This document shows, piece after piece, positions 32,899 to 41,595 of a stretch of 64,000 nucleotides of DNA; the stretch's first letter is position 1, and every line of letters starts with the position of its first letter. The notes below the pieces were generated by a model. The model ran no database searches and was not told the origin of the DNA. It saw only the letters and a list, made by a program, of their open reading frames with translations. This DNA comes from Cryobacterium tagatosivorans. GTDB lineage: Bacteria > Actinomycetota > Actinomycetes > Actinomycetales > Microbacteriaceae. The stretch covers positions 61,422 to 125,421 of the forward strand of contig NZ_SOEZ01000057.1 in NCBI RefSeq assembly GCF_004402215.1, read 5' to 3'. The position numbers and the translations under genes were made by a program.

Positions 32899-33531
32899 GT
32901 GACCACCGACAGCAAGGACGGCTTCCCGACCATGACCCGGATTTCGATCGTGCGCCACGGCCAGACCGAGTGGAACCTGCACCGCCGCATCCAGGGCAGC
33001 ACGGACATCCCGCTCAATTCCGTCGGCCGCGCCCAGGCGGCCGAGGCGGGCGTCCGCCTGCGGGAGCGGCGCTGGGACGTGGTCGTGGCCAGCCCCCTGA
33101 TGCGGGCGCACGAGACCGCCCGGATCATCGCCGGCGAGCTGGACCTGCCGAGCCCGGAGATCGTGAGCGAACTCACCGAGCGCCACCACGGCGAGATCGA
33201 GGGCCTCACTTTCGCGGAGCGGCAGGCGCGGTTCCCCGACGGCGTCCCTGTTCCCGGCCTCGAGTCCCGCCAGGACGTGCTCGACCGGGTACTGCCCTCG
33301 CTCGCCCGGGTCGCCGCGGCGCATCCAGGCAAGTCCGTGCTCGCGGTCAGCCACGGCGGCATCATCGGCACGTTGATCCGCCACACGAGCGGCGGGCAAC
33401 GCCCCCGGCACGACGAACTCATCGCCAACGGTTCCGTGCACGACTTCATCTGGCAGGACGGTGAGCTCGTGCTCGAACACTTCGACGCCACGGTCCGCTC
33501 GCTGGACGAGATCTTCCCCGTCATCCGCTGA
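32899..33531 (+). CDS. Histidine phosphatase family protein (phosphoglycerate mutase-like)
   Basis: This 210-residue protein has the RHG signature (ISIVRHGQTEWN), the second Arg in SPLMRAHETARII, the Glu-containing TERHHGEIEGLTF and the second His in AVSHGGIIGTL. These make a complete 2H phosphatase site. The substrate is unknown; cofactor-dependent mutase activity is less likely given the low similarity around the insert loops. I chose GTG 32899, preceded by GAAGGG; an ATG at 32932 would remove 11 polar residues. It forms a short operon with the sirtuin gene. Confidence 0.88.
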   Translation: MTTDSKDGFPTMTRISIVRHGQTEWNLHRRIQGSTDIPLNSVGRAQAAEAGVRLRERRWDVVVASPLMRAHETARIIAGELDLPSPEIVSELTERHHGEIEGLTFAERQARFPDGVPVPGLESRQDVLDRVLPSLARVAAAHPGKSVLAVSHGGIIGTLIRHTSGGQRPRHDELIANGSVHDFIWQDGELVLEHFDATVRSLDEIFPVIR

Positions 33532-33564
33532 CCGGGGCCACACGCGCTGACCGGGGCCCGGAAC

Positions 33565-34641
33565 CTAGCCGCGGGTCCTGGCCGGCGTGTCCTCGAGAGC
33601 CTCGAGCAGTTTCCGGGCGGACTCGCGCCAGGTGAACCTGGCCGCCTGCCGGGCGGACTCCTTCGACCGGGCGGTCCACTCCCCCGGACGGTCCAGCTGC
33701 CGCACGGCACCGACCAGCGCGTCGGGGCTGCCCGGGTCGAAGTAGAGCGCCGCATCGCCGCCGATTTCCCGGAAGATCGGGATGTCGCTGGCGACGACCG
33801 GGATGCCCAGGCTCATCGCCTCGACCAGCGGAATCCCGAAGCCCTCGTCGAGCGACGCCGTGACCAGGGCTGTGGCCGAACGGAGCACCGCGTAGTACTC
33901 CTCGTCGCTCGCGCCGTCGTGGAAGACGAGCGCGGCCTGCGGGGCGAGCGCCGACAGGCGGGCGCGCTCCTCCGGGGTCACCCGGCTCATCAGGTGCAGC
34001 TCGTGTCCCGGCAGGCCGGCGACGGCCCGCACCAGGGTGTCCACGTTCTTGTACGGCATGAACGAGCCCATGTAGACCAGGCGCCCCGTCTCGGGTGCGG
34101 TGCGGTCCACGGGCGGCCCGGGCACCGCATCCGCGGCGTTCGGAATCACGGTGACGGGACGGTCGGTCAGCCTGTGCTCGGCGATGAGGGCCCTGGTCGT
34201 TTCGGATACCGTCACCACGCCGTCGGCGCGGTTGAGCAGCATCCGTTGCGGCCACCAGGACAGGTGGTACAGGCGCCAGAGCAGCCGGATCGGCCAGGCG
34301 AACTCACGCGGTGGCGTGCGGTTGCGGTAGTAGATCAGGTCGTGGACCGTGAGCAGCAGCCGGTACTTGCGGCCCCACGAGCCCATCGTCTGCATCGGGC
34401 TGAACACCACATCCGGGCTGAGGCCGTTGACGGTGAGCGCGACGAACGGCTCCCGGATGCTCGTCGGTGAGCTGACCAGCTGCCAGGGCAGGTCCGGCAG
34501 CATGGCCAGCTGGCGGTGGTCGCTGATCAGCATCGTGACCGGATGCAGTTTCGCGAGCTCGGCGACGAGGCCGGCGCTGTAGCGGCTGATCCCGTCGTGG
34601 CGGTCGAGGCGGGTGTAGCGGCAGTCGAAGGCGATCCTCAT
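33565..34641 (-). CDS. GT4-family glycosyltransferase
   Basis: The 358-residue protein is a GT-B glycosyltransferase. The N-domain opens RIAFDCRYTRLDRHDGISRY. The C-domain has VYMGSFMPYKNVDTLVRAV and the E-x7-E donor site EGFGIPLVEAMSLGIPVVAS, as in mannosyl- and glucosyltransferases of family 4. The sugar and acceptor cannot be deduced, but this type often builds cell-surface glycans. Its ATG overlaps the end of the upstream alpha/beta hydrolase gene by 4 nt, so the two are coupled. Confidence 0.9.
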   Translation of the reverse strand: MRIAFDCRYTRLDRHDGISRYSAGLVAELAKLHPVTMLISDHRQLAMLPDLPWQLVSSPTSIREPFVALTVNGLSPDVVFSPMQTMGSWGRKYRLLLTVHDLIYYRNRTPPREFAWPIRLLWRLYHLSWWPQRMLLNRADGVVTVSETTRALIAEHRLTDRPVTVIPNAADAVPGPPVDRTAPETGRLVYMGSFMPYKNVDTLVRAVAGLPGHELHLMSRVTPEERARLSALAPQAALVFHDGASDEEYYAVLRSATALVTASLDEGFGIPLVEAMSLGIPVVASDIPIFREIGGDAALYFDPGSPDALVGAVRQLDRPGEWTARSKESARQAARFTWRESARKLLEALEDTPARTRG

Positions 34642-35537
34642 GCGGGCTTCACCTCGGACAGGAAGCTGCGCAGTTCCTCGGCGGCCTCGGCGGGCATTTC
34701 GTAGTGGATGAGGTGGCCGACGTTCGGGATGACGTGCAGGGTCGCCTCCGGGAACAGTTTCTGCAGCCGGTGCTGGGCCGCGACGGGGGTGATGTCGTCC
34801 TTCTCGGCCGCGATCAGCAGCGTGCGCTCGGGGATCTTCGCGGCGAACTCGCTCACGTCGCTGCTCACCGATGCCGTGAACGCCTCGAGCACGACCCGGC
34901 GGTCCGCGAATGCGGAGAAGAACCGGTCGTGCTGGTCGTGGATCCAGCGGCGCAGTTCGCGGCTCTGCGTCTTGGCCATGGTGACGCTCATCACCCGGAC
35001 GATCATCCGGTTGCGCAGCAGGGCGAAACCGAGCCGCTCCGGCAGCCGGGCCGCCGCCCAGTAATAGAACACGGCCAGCCGGGTCAGGATGCCGCGCGGC
35101 CCGGACAACGCCGGCGACGCGATCGGGTTCACCAGCACGACGTCGTCGGCGGGCAGGCCGTCGGCCAGTGCCGCCGCCGCGACGATCGAGCCGAAGGAGT
35201 GGCCGAGGATGACGATGCGGCCGGTGGGCGCCAGGGCGCCGAGGAAGTCCCGGAGCCACCGCGCGTAGCCGGCGATGTCGTGCCGGAGGCCGTGCAGGGG
35301 CTCGGACTCGCCGAACCCGGGCAGGTCGGGTGAGATTATCCGGAAACCGGAGAGCTGGGCGACGACGGGTTCCAGGCCGTGGTGGTCGCCGCGGAAGCCG
35401 TGCACCATCAGGATCGTCGTCGGCGCGGCGGGGTCGCCGTACTCCCAGTACCGGGTCCGGCTCCCGAGCACAGACAGCGTGTGCGAGCGCGTGGGAATCC
35501 GGGCGAGGGACTCGTCATAGGGCGAAGGAACGATCAT
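34638..35537 (-). CDS. Alpha/beta hydrolase
   Basis: The 299-residue alpha/beta hydrolase shows ILMVHGFRGDHHGLE (oxyanion hole), ISPDLPGFGESEP, the nucleophile elbow ILGHSFGSIVAAA, the acid region in AAEKDDITPVAAQ and the catalytic His in NVGHLIHYEMP. A mid-chain hydrophobic cap region (FYYWAAARLPERLGFALL) could contact a lipid or the membrane. The ATG at 35537 is preferred over a frame extended 62 codons upstream, which has no family support. It is the first gene of a pair with the glycosyltransferase and is divergent from treS. Confidence 0.82.
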   Translation of the reverse strand: MIVPSPYDESLARIPTRSHTLSVLGSRTRYWEYGDPAAPTTILMVHGFRGDHHGLEPVVAQLSGFRIISPDLPGFGESEPLHGLRHDIAGYARWLRDFLGALAPTGRIVILGHSFGSIVAAAALADGLPADDVVLVNPIASPALSGPRGILTRLAVFYYWAAARLPERLGFALLRNRMIVRVMSVTMAKTQSRELRRWIHDQHDRFFSAFADRRVVLEAFTASVSSDVSEFAAKIPERTLLIAAEKDDITPVAAQHRLQKLFPEATLHVIPNVGHLIHYEMPAEAAEELRSFLSEVKPA

Positions 35538-35685
35538 CAGCCCAAGTTTAGGCGGCAGTGTGTCGCCGAACTGGACAGATGCCGTGTCGCTCGACCTAGA
35601 CTCGTGACGTCCCCTCTGCACCCCACGACTCCCCCCGCACATCAAGACGGCCACACAGCCCCTGACGCGGGCCGGAAGGAACTCC

Positions 35686-37383
35686 GTGAGCTTCACTGCA
35701 CCTATCCAGCTTCCCGGTCTCACCCTCGATCCGCGTTGGTATCGACGCTCGGTGTTCTACGAGGTGATGGTGCGCTCCTTCGTTGACAGCAACGCCGACG
35801 GGGCCGGCGACCTGTCCGGGCTGATCTCGAAACTGGACTACCTGCAGTGGCTGGGCATCGACGCGCTCTGGATCCCGCCGTTCTTCACCTCGCCCCTCAA
35901 GGACGGCGGCTACGACGTTGCCGACTACCGCTCGATCCTGCCCGAGTTCGGCACGCTGGACGAGTTCAAGGAACTCGTCACCAAGGCGCACGAGCGCAAC
36001 ATGCGCATCATCATCGACCTCCCGCTGAACCACACCTCGGACCAGCACGATTGGTTCCAGCAGTCCAGGGAACACCCGGACGGCCCCTACGGTGACTTCT
36101 ACGTCTGGAGCGACACCGACGAGAAGTACCCGAACATCCGGATCATCTTCACCGACACCGAGGAGTCGAACTGGGCGTTCGACCCCGTGCGCCGGCAGTT
36201 CTTCTTCCACCGCTTCTTCTCGCACCAGCCGGACCTCAACTTCGAGAACCCCGCCGTGCACGACGCCATTTTCGATGTGGTGCGGTTCTGGCTCGACCTG
36301 GGTGTCGACGGGTTCCGCCTCGACGCGATCCCTTACCTGTACGAGTCGGAGGATGGCAACGGCGAGGGCGAGCCGCCCACGCACGAGTTCATCAAGCGGC
36401 TGCGAGCCGTCGTCGACCGCGACTACCCCGGCCGCATCATGATCGCCGAGGCGAACCAGTGGCCTCGCGAGGTCGCGGCGTTCTTCGGCACCGAGGAAGA
36501 GCCGGAGTGCCACATGGCCTTCGACTTCCCGGTCATGCCCCGCATCTTCTATTCCCTGCGCTCGCAGCAGGCCGACGAGCTCGTGCGGGTGCTCTCCGAG
36601 ACGACGGACATCCCGGACGGCGCCGGCTGGGGCGTGTTCCTCCGCAACCACGACGAACTCACCCTGGAAATGGTCAGCGAGGAATACCGCCAGGCGATGT
36701 ACGGCTGGTACGCCTACGACCCCCGGATGCGCGCGAACATCGGTATCCGCCGCCGGCTCGCTCCGCTGCTCGACAACTCACGGGCGGAGTTGGAGCTGGC
36801 CCACGCGCTGCTCTTCGCGCTGCCCGGCAGCCCGTTCCTCTACTACGGCGACGAGATCGGGATGGGCGACAACATCTGGCTGCCCGACCGCGACAGTTCG
36901 CGCACGCCCATGCAGTGGACCCCCGACCGCAACGCCGGTTTCTCCGACGCCGACCCGGGGAAGCTCTACCTGCCCGTCATCCAGTCGCTCGTCTACAACT
37001 TCACCCAGACGAACGTCGAGTCGCACCTGGCGCAGTCCAATTCGCTGCTGCACTGGATCCGCAACGTCATCCACGTGCGGAAGGCGCACCCGACCTTCGG
37101 CCTCGGCGCGATCCGGGTGCTCGCCACCAACCACGAGTCCGTGCTGGCGTTCACCCGCGAATACGAGGGCTCGGGCACGCGGATGGGCGACCAGGCCGAG
37201 ACGGTGCTCTGCGTCTTCAGCTTCGCTCACAACCCGGTGTCCTTCAAGATCGACGACGCGGAGCTGGCCGGCACCCGGCTGTACGACATCTTCGGCGGTT
37301 CGGTCTTCCCGAGCTTCGACGATGACGGTTCCCTGACCCTGACGCTCGGCGCCCAGAGCTTCTACTGGCTGCACTGCGGGTAG
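35686..37383 (+). CDS. treS: Trehalose synthase (maltose alpha-D-glucosyltransferase)
   Basis: TreS interconverts maltose and trehalose, and in actinobacteria it can link trehalose to glycogen through GlgE. The 565-residue GH13 protein has DPRWYRRSVFYEVMVRSF at the start, catalytic Asp in DGFRLDAIPYLYE, the acid Glu in IMIAEANQWP, and LRNHDELTLEMVSEE with the transition-state Asp. LDYLQWLGIDALWIPPFF is typical of TreS. No maltokinase domain is fused. A ribosome site GGAAGGA precedes the GTG. It is divergent from the hydrolase/glycosyltransferase pair; glgA and glgC lie 3-5 kb downstream. Confidence 0.95.
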   Translation: MSFTAPIQLPGLTLDPRWYRRSVFYEVMVRSFVDSNADGAGDLSGLISKLDYLQWLGIDALWIPPFFTSPLKDGGYDVADYRSILPEFGTLDEFKELVTKAHERNMRIIIDLPLNHTSDQHDWFQQSREHPDGPYGDFYVWSDTDEKYPNIRIIFTDTEESNWAFDPVRRQFFFHRFFSHQPDLNFENPAVHDAIFDVVRFWLDLGVDGFRLDAIPYLYESEDGNGEGEPPTHEFIKRLRAVVDRDYPGRIMIAEANQWPREVAAFFGTEEEPECHMAFDFPVMPRIFYSLRSQQADELVRVLSETTDIPDGAGWGVFLRNHDELTLEMVSEEYRQAMYGWYAYDPRMRANIGIRRRLAPLLDNSRAELELAHALLFALPGSPFLYYGDEIGMGDNIWLPDRDSSRTPMQWTPDRNAGFSDADPGKLYLPVIQSLVYNFTQTNVESHLAQSNSLLHWIRNVIHVRKAHPTFGLGAIRVLATNHESVLAFTREYEGSGTRMGDQAETVLCVFSFAHNPVSFKIDDAELAGTRLYDIFGGSVFPSFDDDGSLTLTLGAQSFYWLHCG

Positions 37384-37417
37384 CGGCCGACGATGGCTGA
37401 GCCGGTGGCTGAGTACC

Positions 37418-38206
37418 GTGGCTGAGGCCGACCTGCTGGTCGTCGGCGGGACGGGCCTGGCCGGCCGCGCCGTCGTCGCCGCCGCCGTGGCCCGGGGCCT
37501 TCGGGTGCGGGTGCTCAGCCGCCGGCCGCCGGGCCCCGACGCGCAGGGCCGGATCACCGGCGCCGAGTACCGGGCCGGCGACATCCGCACCGGCGCGGGG
37601 CTGCGCGAGGCGCTCACGGGTGCGCGGGCGCTCATCGACACCACGAACGGTTTCGGCCGGGCCGACCGGCCGACCCTGACCGACGGCGCCCGCCGGCTCA
37701 CGGAGGCCGCCGCGGCCGCCGGTGTGGAACGCGCGGTCGTGCTCTCGATCGTCAACGTCGACCGCAGCAGCTTCGGCTATTACCGGGCCAAGGCGGAGCA
37801 GGAGCGGCTGTACCTCGGCGCGGGCCTCAGCGCCCGGGTGGTGCGCGCCACCCAGTTCCACGACTTCGTCGCCACCTTCTGCCACCTGGCGCCGTTCGGC
37901 CTGGCGACCGCGATCCGCCGAGTGCGGTTCCAGCCGATCGCCGTCGAGGACGTGGCCGTCGTTCTCGTCGACCAGGCGCTTGACCCCGCGGCCGCGCCGG
38001 AACGCACGATGGTCATCGGCGGCCCGTTGGCACACACCACCGGGGAACTCGCCGCCCTTTGGCAGAAGGCTCGCGGCCGGCGCGGGCCGGTGATCCCGGT
38101 GCCGTTGCCCGGGCAGCTCGGCAGGTTCTTCCGGGCGGGACTGAACCTGGCGCCGGACCATCGGGCCGGCACGGTGACGTTCGAGGAGTGGCTGGCCGGG
38201 CACTGA
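37418..38206 (+). CDS. NAD(P)-binding NmrA/atypical SDR family protein
   Basis: The 262-residue protein has the Rossmann dinucleotide motif VVGGTGLAGRAV at residues 8-19 and an NmrA-like core (AGDIRTGAGLREALTGARALI, RAVVLSIVNVD, YYRAKAEQERL, RVVRATQFHDF). The Tyr/Lys pair of true short-chain dehydrogenases is replaced by YYRAK at the equivalent place, as in epimerase-like or redox-sensing members. The substrate is unknown. The GTG at 37418 is preceded by two further copies of a GTGGCTGAG/ATGGCTGAG string, so the start is a little uncertain. It is 34 nt downstream of treS. Confidence 0.8.
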   Translation: MAEADLLVVGGTGLAGRAVVAAAVARGLRVRVLSRRPPGPDAQGRITGAEYRAGDIRTGAGLREALTGARALIDTTNGFGRADRPTLTDGARRLTEAAAAAGVERAVVLSIVNVDRSSFGYYRAKAEQERLYLGAGLSARVVRATQFHDFVATFCHLAPFGLATAIRRVRFQPIAVEDVAVVLVDQALDPAAAPERTMVIGGPLAHTTGELAALWQKARGRRGPVIPVPLPGQLGRFFRAGLNLAPDHRAGTVTFEEWLAGH

Positions 38207-38231
38207 CGGTGGTCGGCCCTAGGCTTGCCCC

Positions 38232-38918
38232 ATGAGCAACTGGAGCGACACCCTGGCCGTGTTCGACCTCGAGACCACCGGCATCGACGTGGAGACGAGT
38301 CGAATCGTTTCGGCGACCGTGGCCGTGCTCGACGCTGACGGCGTCGTCCAGGAACGAATCGACTGGCTCCTCGACCCGGGCGTCGAGATCCCGATCCAGG
38401 CCACGAATGTGCATGGCATCACCACCGCGCACGCGGTCGAGAACGGACAGGATGCCGCCGCCGGCGTCGCCGAGATCGTCGCGGCCCTGCGCGCACACCT
38501 GGCCCGCGGGCTCCCCCTGGTCGCGTACAACGCCCCCTACGACCTCACCCTACTCAACCGGGAGTCGCTCCGCCACGACGTGGCGCCGCTCCTGTCGCCG
38601 TCCCCCGTCGTCGATCCGCTGGTCATCGACAAGGCCGTCGACCGGTATCGCAAGGGCAAGCGCACCCTCGAGGTGACGAGCGCGTTCTACGGCGTGCTGC
38701 TGGAAGACGCGCACGACTCCGGCGCGGACGCGATCGCCGCCGGCCGCGTGGCCCAGGCCATCGCGAAGGCCCACTCGAACGCCCTGCCCAGCACGGCCGC
38801 GGGGCTGCACGACCTGCAGGTGGGCTGGTGCAAGCAGCAGGCCGAGAGCTTCCAGGACTACATGCGCCGCGAACGTGACCCGCAGTTCGTCGCTGCCGGC
38901 GGCTGGCCGGAACGCTGA
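38232..38918 (+). CDS. DEDDh 3'-5' exonuclease (DnaQ-like)
   Basis: This 228-residue protein is a DEDDh-type exonuclease of the DNA polymerase III epsilon family. Exo I is VFDLETTGID, Exo II is LVAYNAPYDLTLLN, and Exo III is HDSGADAIAAGRVA with the His five residues before the last Asp. It lacks the polymerase-binding C-terminus of true DnaQ, so it probably acts alone in repair or RNA processing. The ATG at 38232 sits 25 nt after the previous gene. A terminator hairpin follows about 100 nt downstream. Confidence 0.9.
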   Translation: MSNWSDTLAVFDLETTGIDVETSRIVSATVAVLDADGVVQERIDWLLDPGVEIPIQATNVHGITTAHAVENGQDAAAGVAEIVAALRAHLARGLPLVAYNAPYDLTLLNRESLRHDVAPLLSPSPVVDPLVIDKAVDRYRKGKRTLEVTSAFYGVLLEDAHDSGADAIAAGRVAQAIAKAHSNALPSTAAGLHDLQVGWCKQQAESFQDYMRRERDPQFVAAGGWPER

Positions 38919-39022
38919 CCGGAACGCTGACCCGCACCTCGTGCCGGGCACCGCGCGGTGCCCCGGCTCGAGGTTGGCGACTTCCGCCGCACCAGACGCG
39001 TCCGCGGCTCCTCCGGGCATGA

Positions 39023-39060
39023 GAAAGGGCGACCGGCAGAAGCCGATCGCCCTTTCTTTC
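39023..39060. terminator. Bidirectional terminator between the exonuclease and L31 genes
   Basis: Arms GAAAGGGCGACCGGC and GCCGATCGCCCTTTC (one mismatch) form a 15-bp stem with a 4-nt loop, followed by CTTTC-rich sequence on the + strand. It separates the convergent exonuclease gene and rpmE2 and can serve both. Confidence 0.88.
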
Positions 39061-39069
39061 ATGGCAGTC

Positions 39070-39321
39070 TTATTTGCCGAAGCCCTTGTAACGGGTGTTG
39101 AACTTCTCGACGCGTCCGGCCGAGTCCATGATGCGCTGCTTGCCCGTGTAGAACGGGTGCGACTCGGAGGAGATTTCGACGTCGATCACCGGGTAGGTGG
39201 TGCCGTCTTCCCACTCGATCGTCTTCGAGCTGGAAGTCGTCGAACGGGTAAGGAACGTCGCACCCGACGCGAGGTCGCGGAAGACCACGGGAGCGTACTG
39301 GGGGTGAATGTCAGACTTCAT
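39070..39321 (-). CDS. rpmE2: 50S ribosomal protein L31, type B (zinc-independent)
   Basis: The 83-residue protein matches the long, C-minus form of L31: [20 protein letters not shown] at the start, then [20 protein letters not shown] and a terminal [11 protein letters not shown]. It has no cysteine, so it cannot bind the zinc ion of the C-plus form. In many bacteria this form replaces the zinc form under zinc limitation under Zur control; I could not find a convincing Zur box upstream. The ATG at 39321 fits the family, and a longer open frame upstream is not needed. Confidence 0.96.
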   Translation of the reverse strand: MKSDIHPQYAPVVFRDLASGATFLTRSTTSSSKTIEWEDGTTYPVIDVEISSESHPFYTGKQRIMDSAGRVEKFNTRYKGFGK

Positions 39322-39394
39322 AAAGACTTCCTTGTTGCTGTTCGAATGATCACGAATGGTGGAGATGAAAAGTGCCGTATCGCCGGTGAGGGCG

Positions 39395-39425
39395 AAAAAG
39401 TAGCCTGGCCTCACGGGCCAGCTAC
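39395..39425 (-). terminator. Rho-independent terminator of the ABC ATPase gene
   Basis: On the minus strand a 10-bp stem (GTAGCTGGCC paired with GGCCAGGCTAC, one bulged base) is followed directly by TTTTT. It lies 38 nt after the ABC ATPase stop and upstream of rpmE2, so the two genes are separate units. Confidence 0.85.
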
Positions 39426-39463
39426 CGAGTTTAGCAGAAACCGGCCGCGGTGGAGTCCAGGGG

Positions 39464-40246
39464 TCAGACCGCGCGCGCCGCGTATCGGCCGTGGTTCTCG
39501 GTGAGGTCGATGCTGAGGCCGAACGTCGTGCTGAGCGCCTCGGCGGTGAGCGCCTCGGCGAGGGGGCCGGCGCCCACGATGGCTCCGCCCGCAATCAGCA
39601 GCACGTGGGTGAAACCGCGCGGAATCTCCTCGACGTGGTGGGTCACCATGATGATGGCCGGGGCATCCGGCGCGCTGGCGTATCCGCTGAGCAGATGCAG
39701 CAGCTCCTCGCGGGCGCCGAGGTCGAGGCTGGCCGCCGGTTCGTCGAGGAGGAGCATCTCCGGGTCGGTCATCACGGACCGGGCGATCTGCACCCGCTTC
39801 TGCTCACCGTCGCTGAGCGTGCCGAACTTGCGTTCGGCCAGGTGGTCGAGCTTCCATTCGGCGAGCACACGCTGGGCCCGACGTTCGTCAATCGACTCGT
39901 ACTCTTCGTTCCACCGTCCGGTGACCGAGTACGCGGCGGTCATCACGACGTCGATGACCCGCTCGGTCGCGGGGATCTTGCGTGCCATGGCGGTCGACGC
40001 GAACCCGATCCGCGGGCGGAGCTCGAACAGGTCGGTGCCGCCGAGGGGCTCTTCGAGCACCTCGACCTTGCCGCTGGACGGATGCATCATGGCTGCGGCC
40101 ATCTGCAGCAGCGTGGTCTTGCCTGCGCCGTTCGGGCCCAGGATGACCCAGCGCTGGTCGTCCTCAACGCTCCAGTTCACTGAGTCGAGGATGGCAGTGC
40201 CACCCCGGACAACGGACACGTCGGTGAGCTGAAGAACGTTGACCAT
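39464..40246 (-). CDS. ABC transporter-type ATP-binding protein (stand-alone)
   Basis: The 260-residue ATPase has Walker A ([12 protein letters not shown]), Q-loop region, signature LSDGEQKRV, Walker [13 protein letters not shown] and the switch His in MVTHHVEEI. The signature has LSDGE in place of LSGGQ, as in the YlmA/ModF-like stand-alone group. No permease gene is adjacent, and a terminator follows it, so its partner is unknown; it could act in translation or with a distant permease. Confidence 0.9.
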   Translation of the reverse strand: MVNVLQLTDVSVVRGGTAILDSVNWSVEDDQRWVILGPNGAGKTTLLQMAAAMMHPSSGKVEVLEEPLGGTDLFELRPRIGFASTAMARKIPATERVIDVVMTAAYSVTGRWNEEYESIDERRAQRVLAEWKLDHLAERKFGTLSDGEQKRVQIARSVMTDPEMLLLDEPAASLDLGAREELLHLLSGYASAPDAPAIIMVTHHVEEIPRGFTHVLLIAGGAIVGAGPLAEALTAEALSTTFGLSIDLTENHGRYAARAV

Positions 40247-40331
40247 GGCTCCATGTTATCCGCCGCGGTGGGACTCGCGGACCCAGTGCGGGCACGTCGC
40301 GCACCGGCCGCGCGCCCAGCCGGGGGTCCGG

Positions 40332-41513
40332 CTAGAGCAGGGACGCGTAGATCTCCCTGGTGCGGACGGCGATCGTGTCCCAGCTGAACTCCCGCTCCGC
40401 CCGGAGACGTCCGGCCCGGCCCATTTCCGCGGCGCGAACCGGGTCGCTCAGCACCTCGATGAGGATCCGGGCGAGGTCGGCGACGAAGAGATCGGGGTCG
40501 AGCGGGGTGCCGGTGCCGTCGGTTGCCTGGTCGATCGGGACCAGCCGGCCCGTCTCGCCGTCGGCCACGACCTCCGGGATCCCGCCGGTGGCGGTCCCCA
40601 CGACCGGCAGTCCGCAGGCCATCGCCTCGAGGTTGACGATGCCGAGCGGTTCGTAGACGGAGGGGCAGACGAAGACGGTTCCGGCCGTGAGCACGGCCGA
40701 CAACTCGTGCTGCGGCAGCAGCCGGTCGATCCAGACCACGCCGGAGCGCTGCTCCTGGAGCGCGCGCACCCCCGCGGTGACCTCCGCCATGATGCCCGCG
40801 GTGTCCGGAGCTCCCGCGCAGAGCACCAGCTGAACGTCCTCCGGCAGCGCCGCGGCCGCCCGCAGGAGGTAGGGCAGGCCCTTCTGGCGGGTGATCCGCC
40901 CCACGAACACGACGGAGGGCCGATCGGGGTCGATGCCGAGCGCCCGAACGGTGTCGTGGTCGGTGGTCGGCTTCCAGCGTTCGAGGTCGATGCCGTTGTA
41001 GACGACCTGCACCCTTGAGGCGTCGAGGGCCGGGTAGCTGCGGAGGATGTCCCGGCGCATGCCGTCGCTGACGGCGATCACGGCATCCGCTGCTTCGAAC
41101 GCGGTCTTCTCGATCCAGCTCGACACTCGGTAGCCGCCGCCGAGCTGCTCGGCCTTCCACGGCCGGAGCGGCTCCAGGCTGTGCGCCGTGACGACGTGCG
41201 GGACGCCGTGGAGGAGCTTGGCGATGTGCCCGGCCCCATTCGCGTACCAGGTGTGGGAGTGCACGAGATCCGCGCCCTGCACGTCCTGGGCCATCCTCAG
41301 GTCGACCCCGAGCGTGGCGAGGGTCGCGTTCGCGTCGGCGAGCTCCGCCGGAACGCCGTACGCGTGTGTCGAGGGGGCGTCACGGTCGCCGCCGAAGCAG
41401 CGCACCACGACGTCGATGTCGTGACGGAGCGCTCGGACGAGCTCGGCCACGTGCACACCCGCTCCCCCATAGATTTCGGGCGGGTATTCCTTGGTCAGCA
41501 GATCGACTCGCAT
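40332..41513 (-). CDS. glgA: Glycogen synthase, actinobacterial GlgA/GlgM type (GT4)
   Basis: This 393-residue retaining glycosyltransferase transfers glucose from ADP-glucose, either to glycogen or, in mycobacteria, to glucose-1-phosphate to make maltose-1-phosphate. It begins VDLLTKEYPPEIYGGAGVHV (the glucan synthase KxGG-like loop), and has VVYNGIDLERW, FVGRITRQKGLPYLL and the donor site EPLGIVNLEAMACGLPVV. Residues match the actinobacterial enzyme rather than the longer Escherichia GlgA. It is divergent from glgC, 82 nt apart (start to start), which supplies its ADP-glucose substrate. Confidence 0.93.
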   Translation of the reverse strand: MRVDLLTKEYPPEIYGGAGVHVAELVRALRHDIDVVVRCFGGDRDAPSTHAYGVPAELADANATLATLGVDLRMAQDVQGADLVHSHTWYANGAGHIAKLLHGVPHVVTAHSLEPLRPWKAEQLGGGYRVSSWIEKTAFEAADAVIAVSDGMRRDILRSYPALDASRVQVVYNGIDLERWKPTTDHDTVRALGIDPDRPSVVFVGRITRQKGLPYLLRAAAALPEDVQLVLCAGAPDTAGIMAEVTAGVRALQEQRSGVVWIDRLLPQHELSAVLTAGTVFVCPSVYEPLGIVNLEAMACGLPVVGTATGGIPEVVADGETGRLVPIDQATDGTGTPLDPDLFVADLARILIEVLSDPVRAAEMGRAGRLRAEREFSWDTIAVRTREIYASLL

Positions 41514-41595
41514 GGAGTAAAACTAGCGCAGCGCCGAGCGTCACACACCACAGTCCGGGTGGTCGAGGCGAGCGGATGCCCCTACTGTGGGAACC

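Noticed and set aside
31185..33755. 856-codon minus-strand frame
   Set aside because: It crosses the sirtuin and phosphatase genes in antisense and the TrmH-type gene out of frame, with low-complexity Arg/Pro sequence.
33521..34255. Minus-strand 244-codon frame over the glycosyltransferase
   Set aside because: It is on the same strand but another frame of the glycosyltransferase gene. It is Arg/Gly-rich with no motif, so it is a shadow.
37390..37426. Three near copies of GTGGCTGAG at the start of the NmrA-like gene
   Set aside because: A small local duplication is likely. It makes the start slightly uncertain but shows no regulatory logic.
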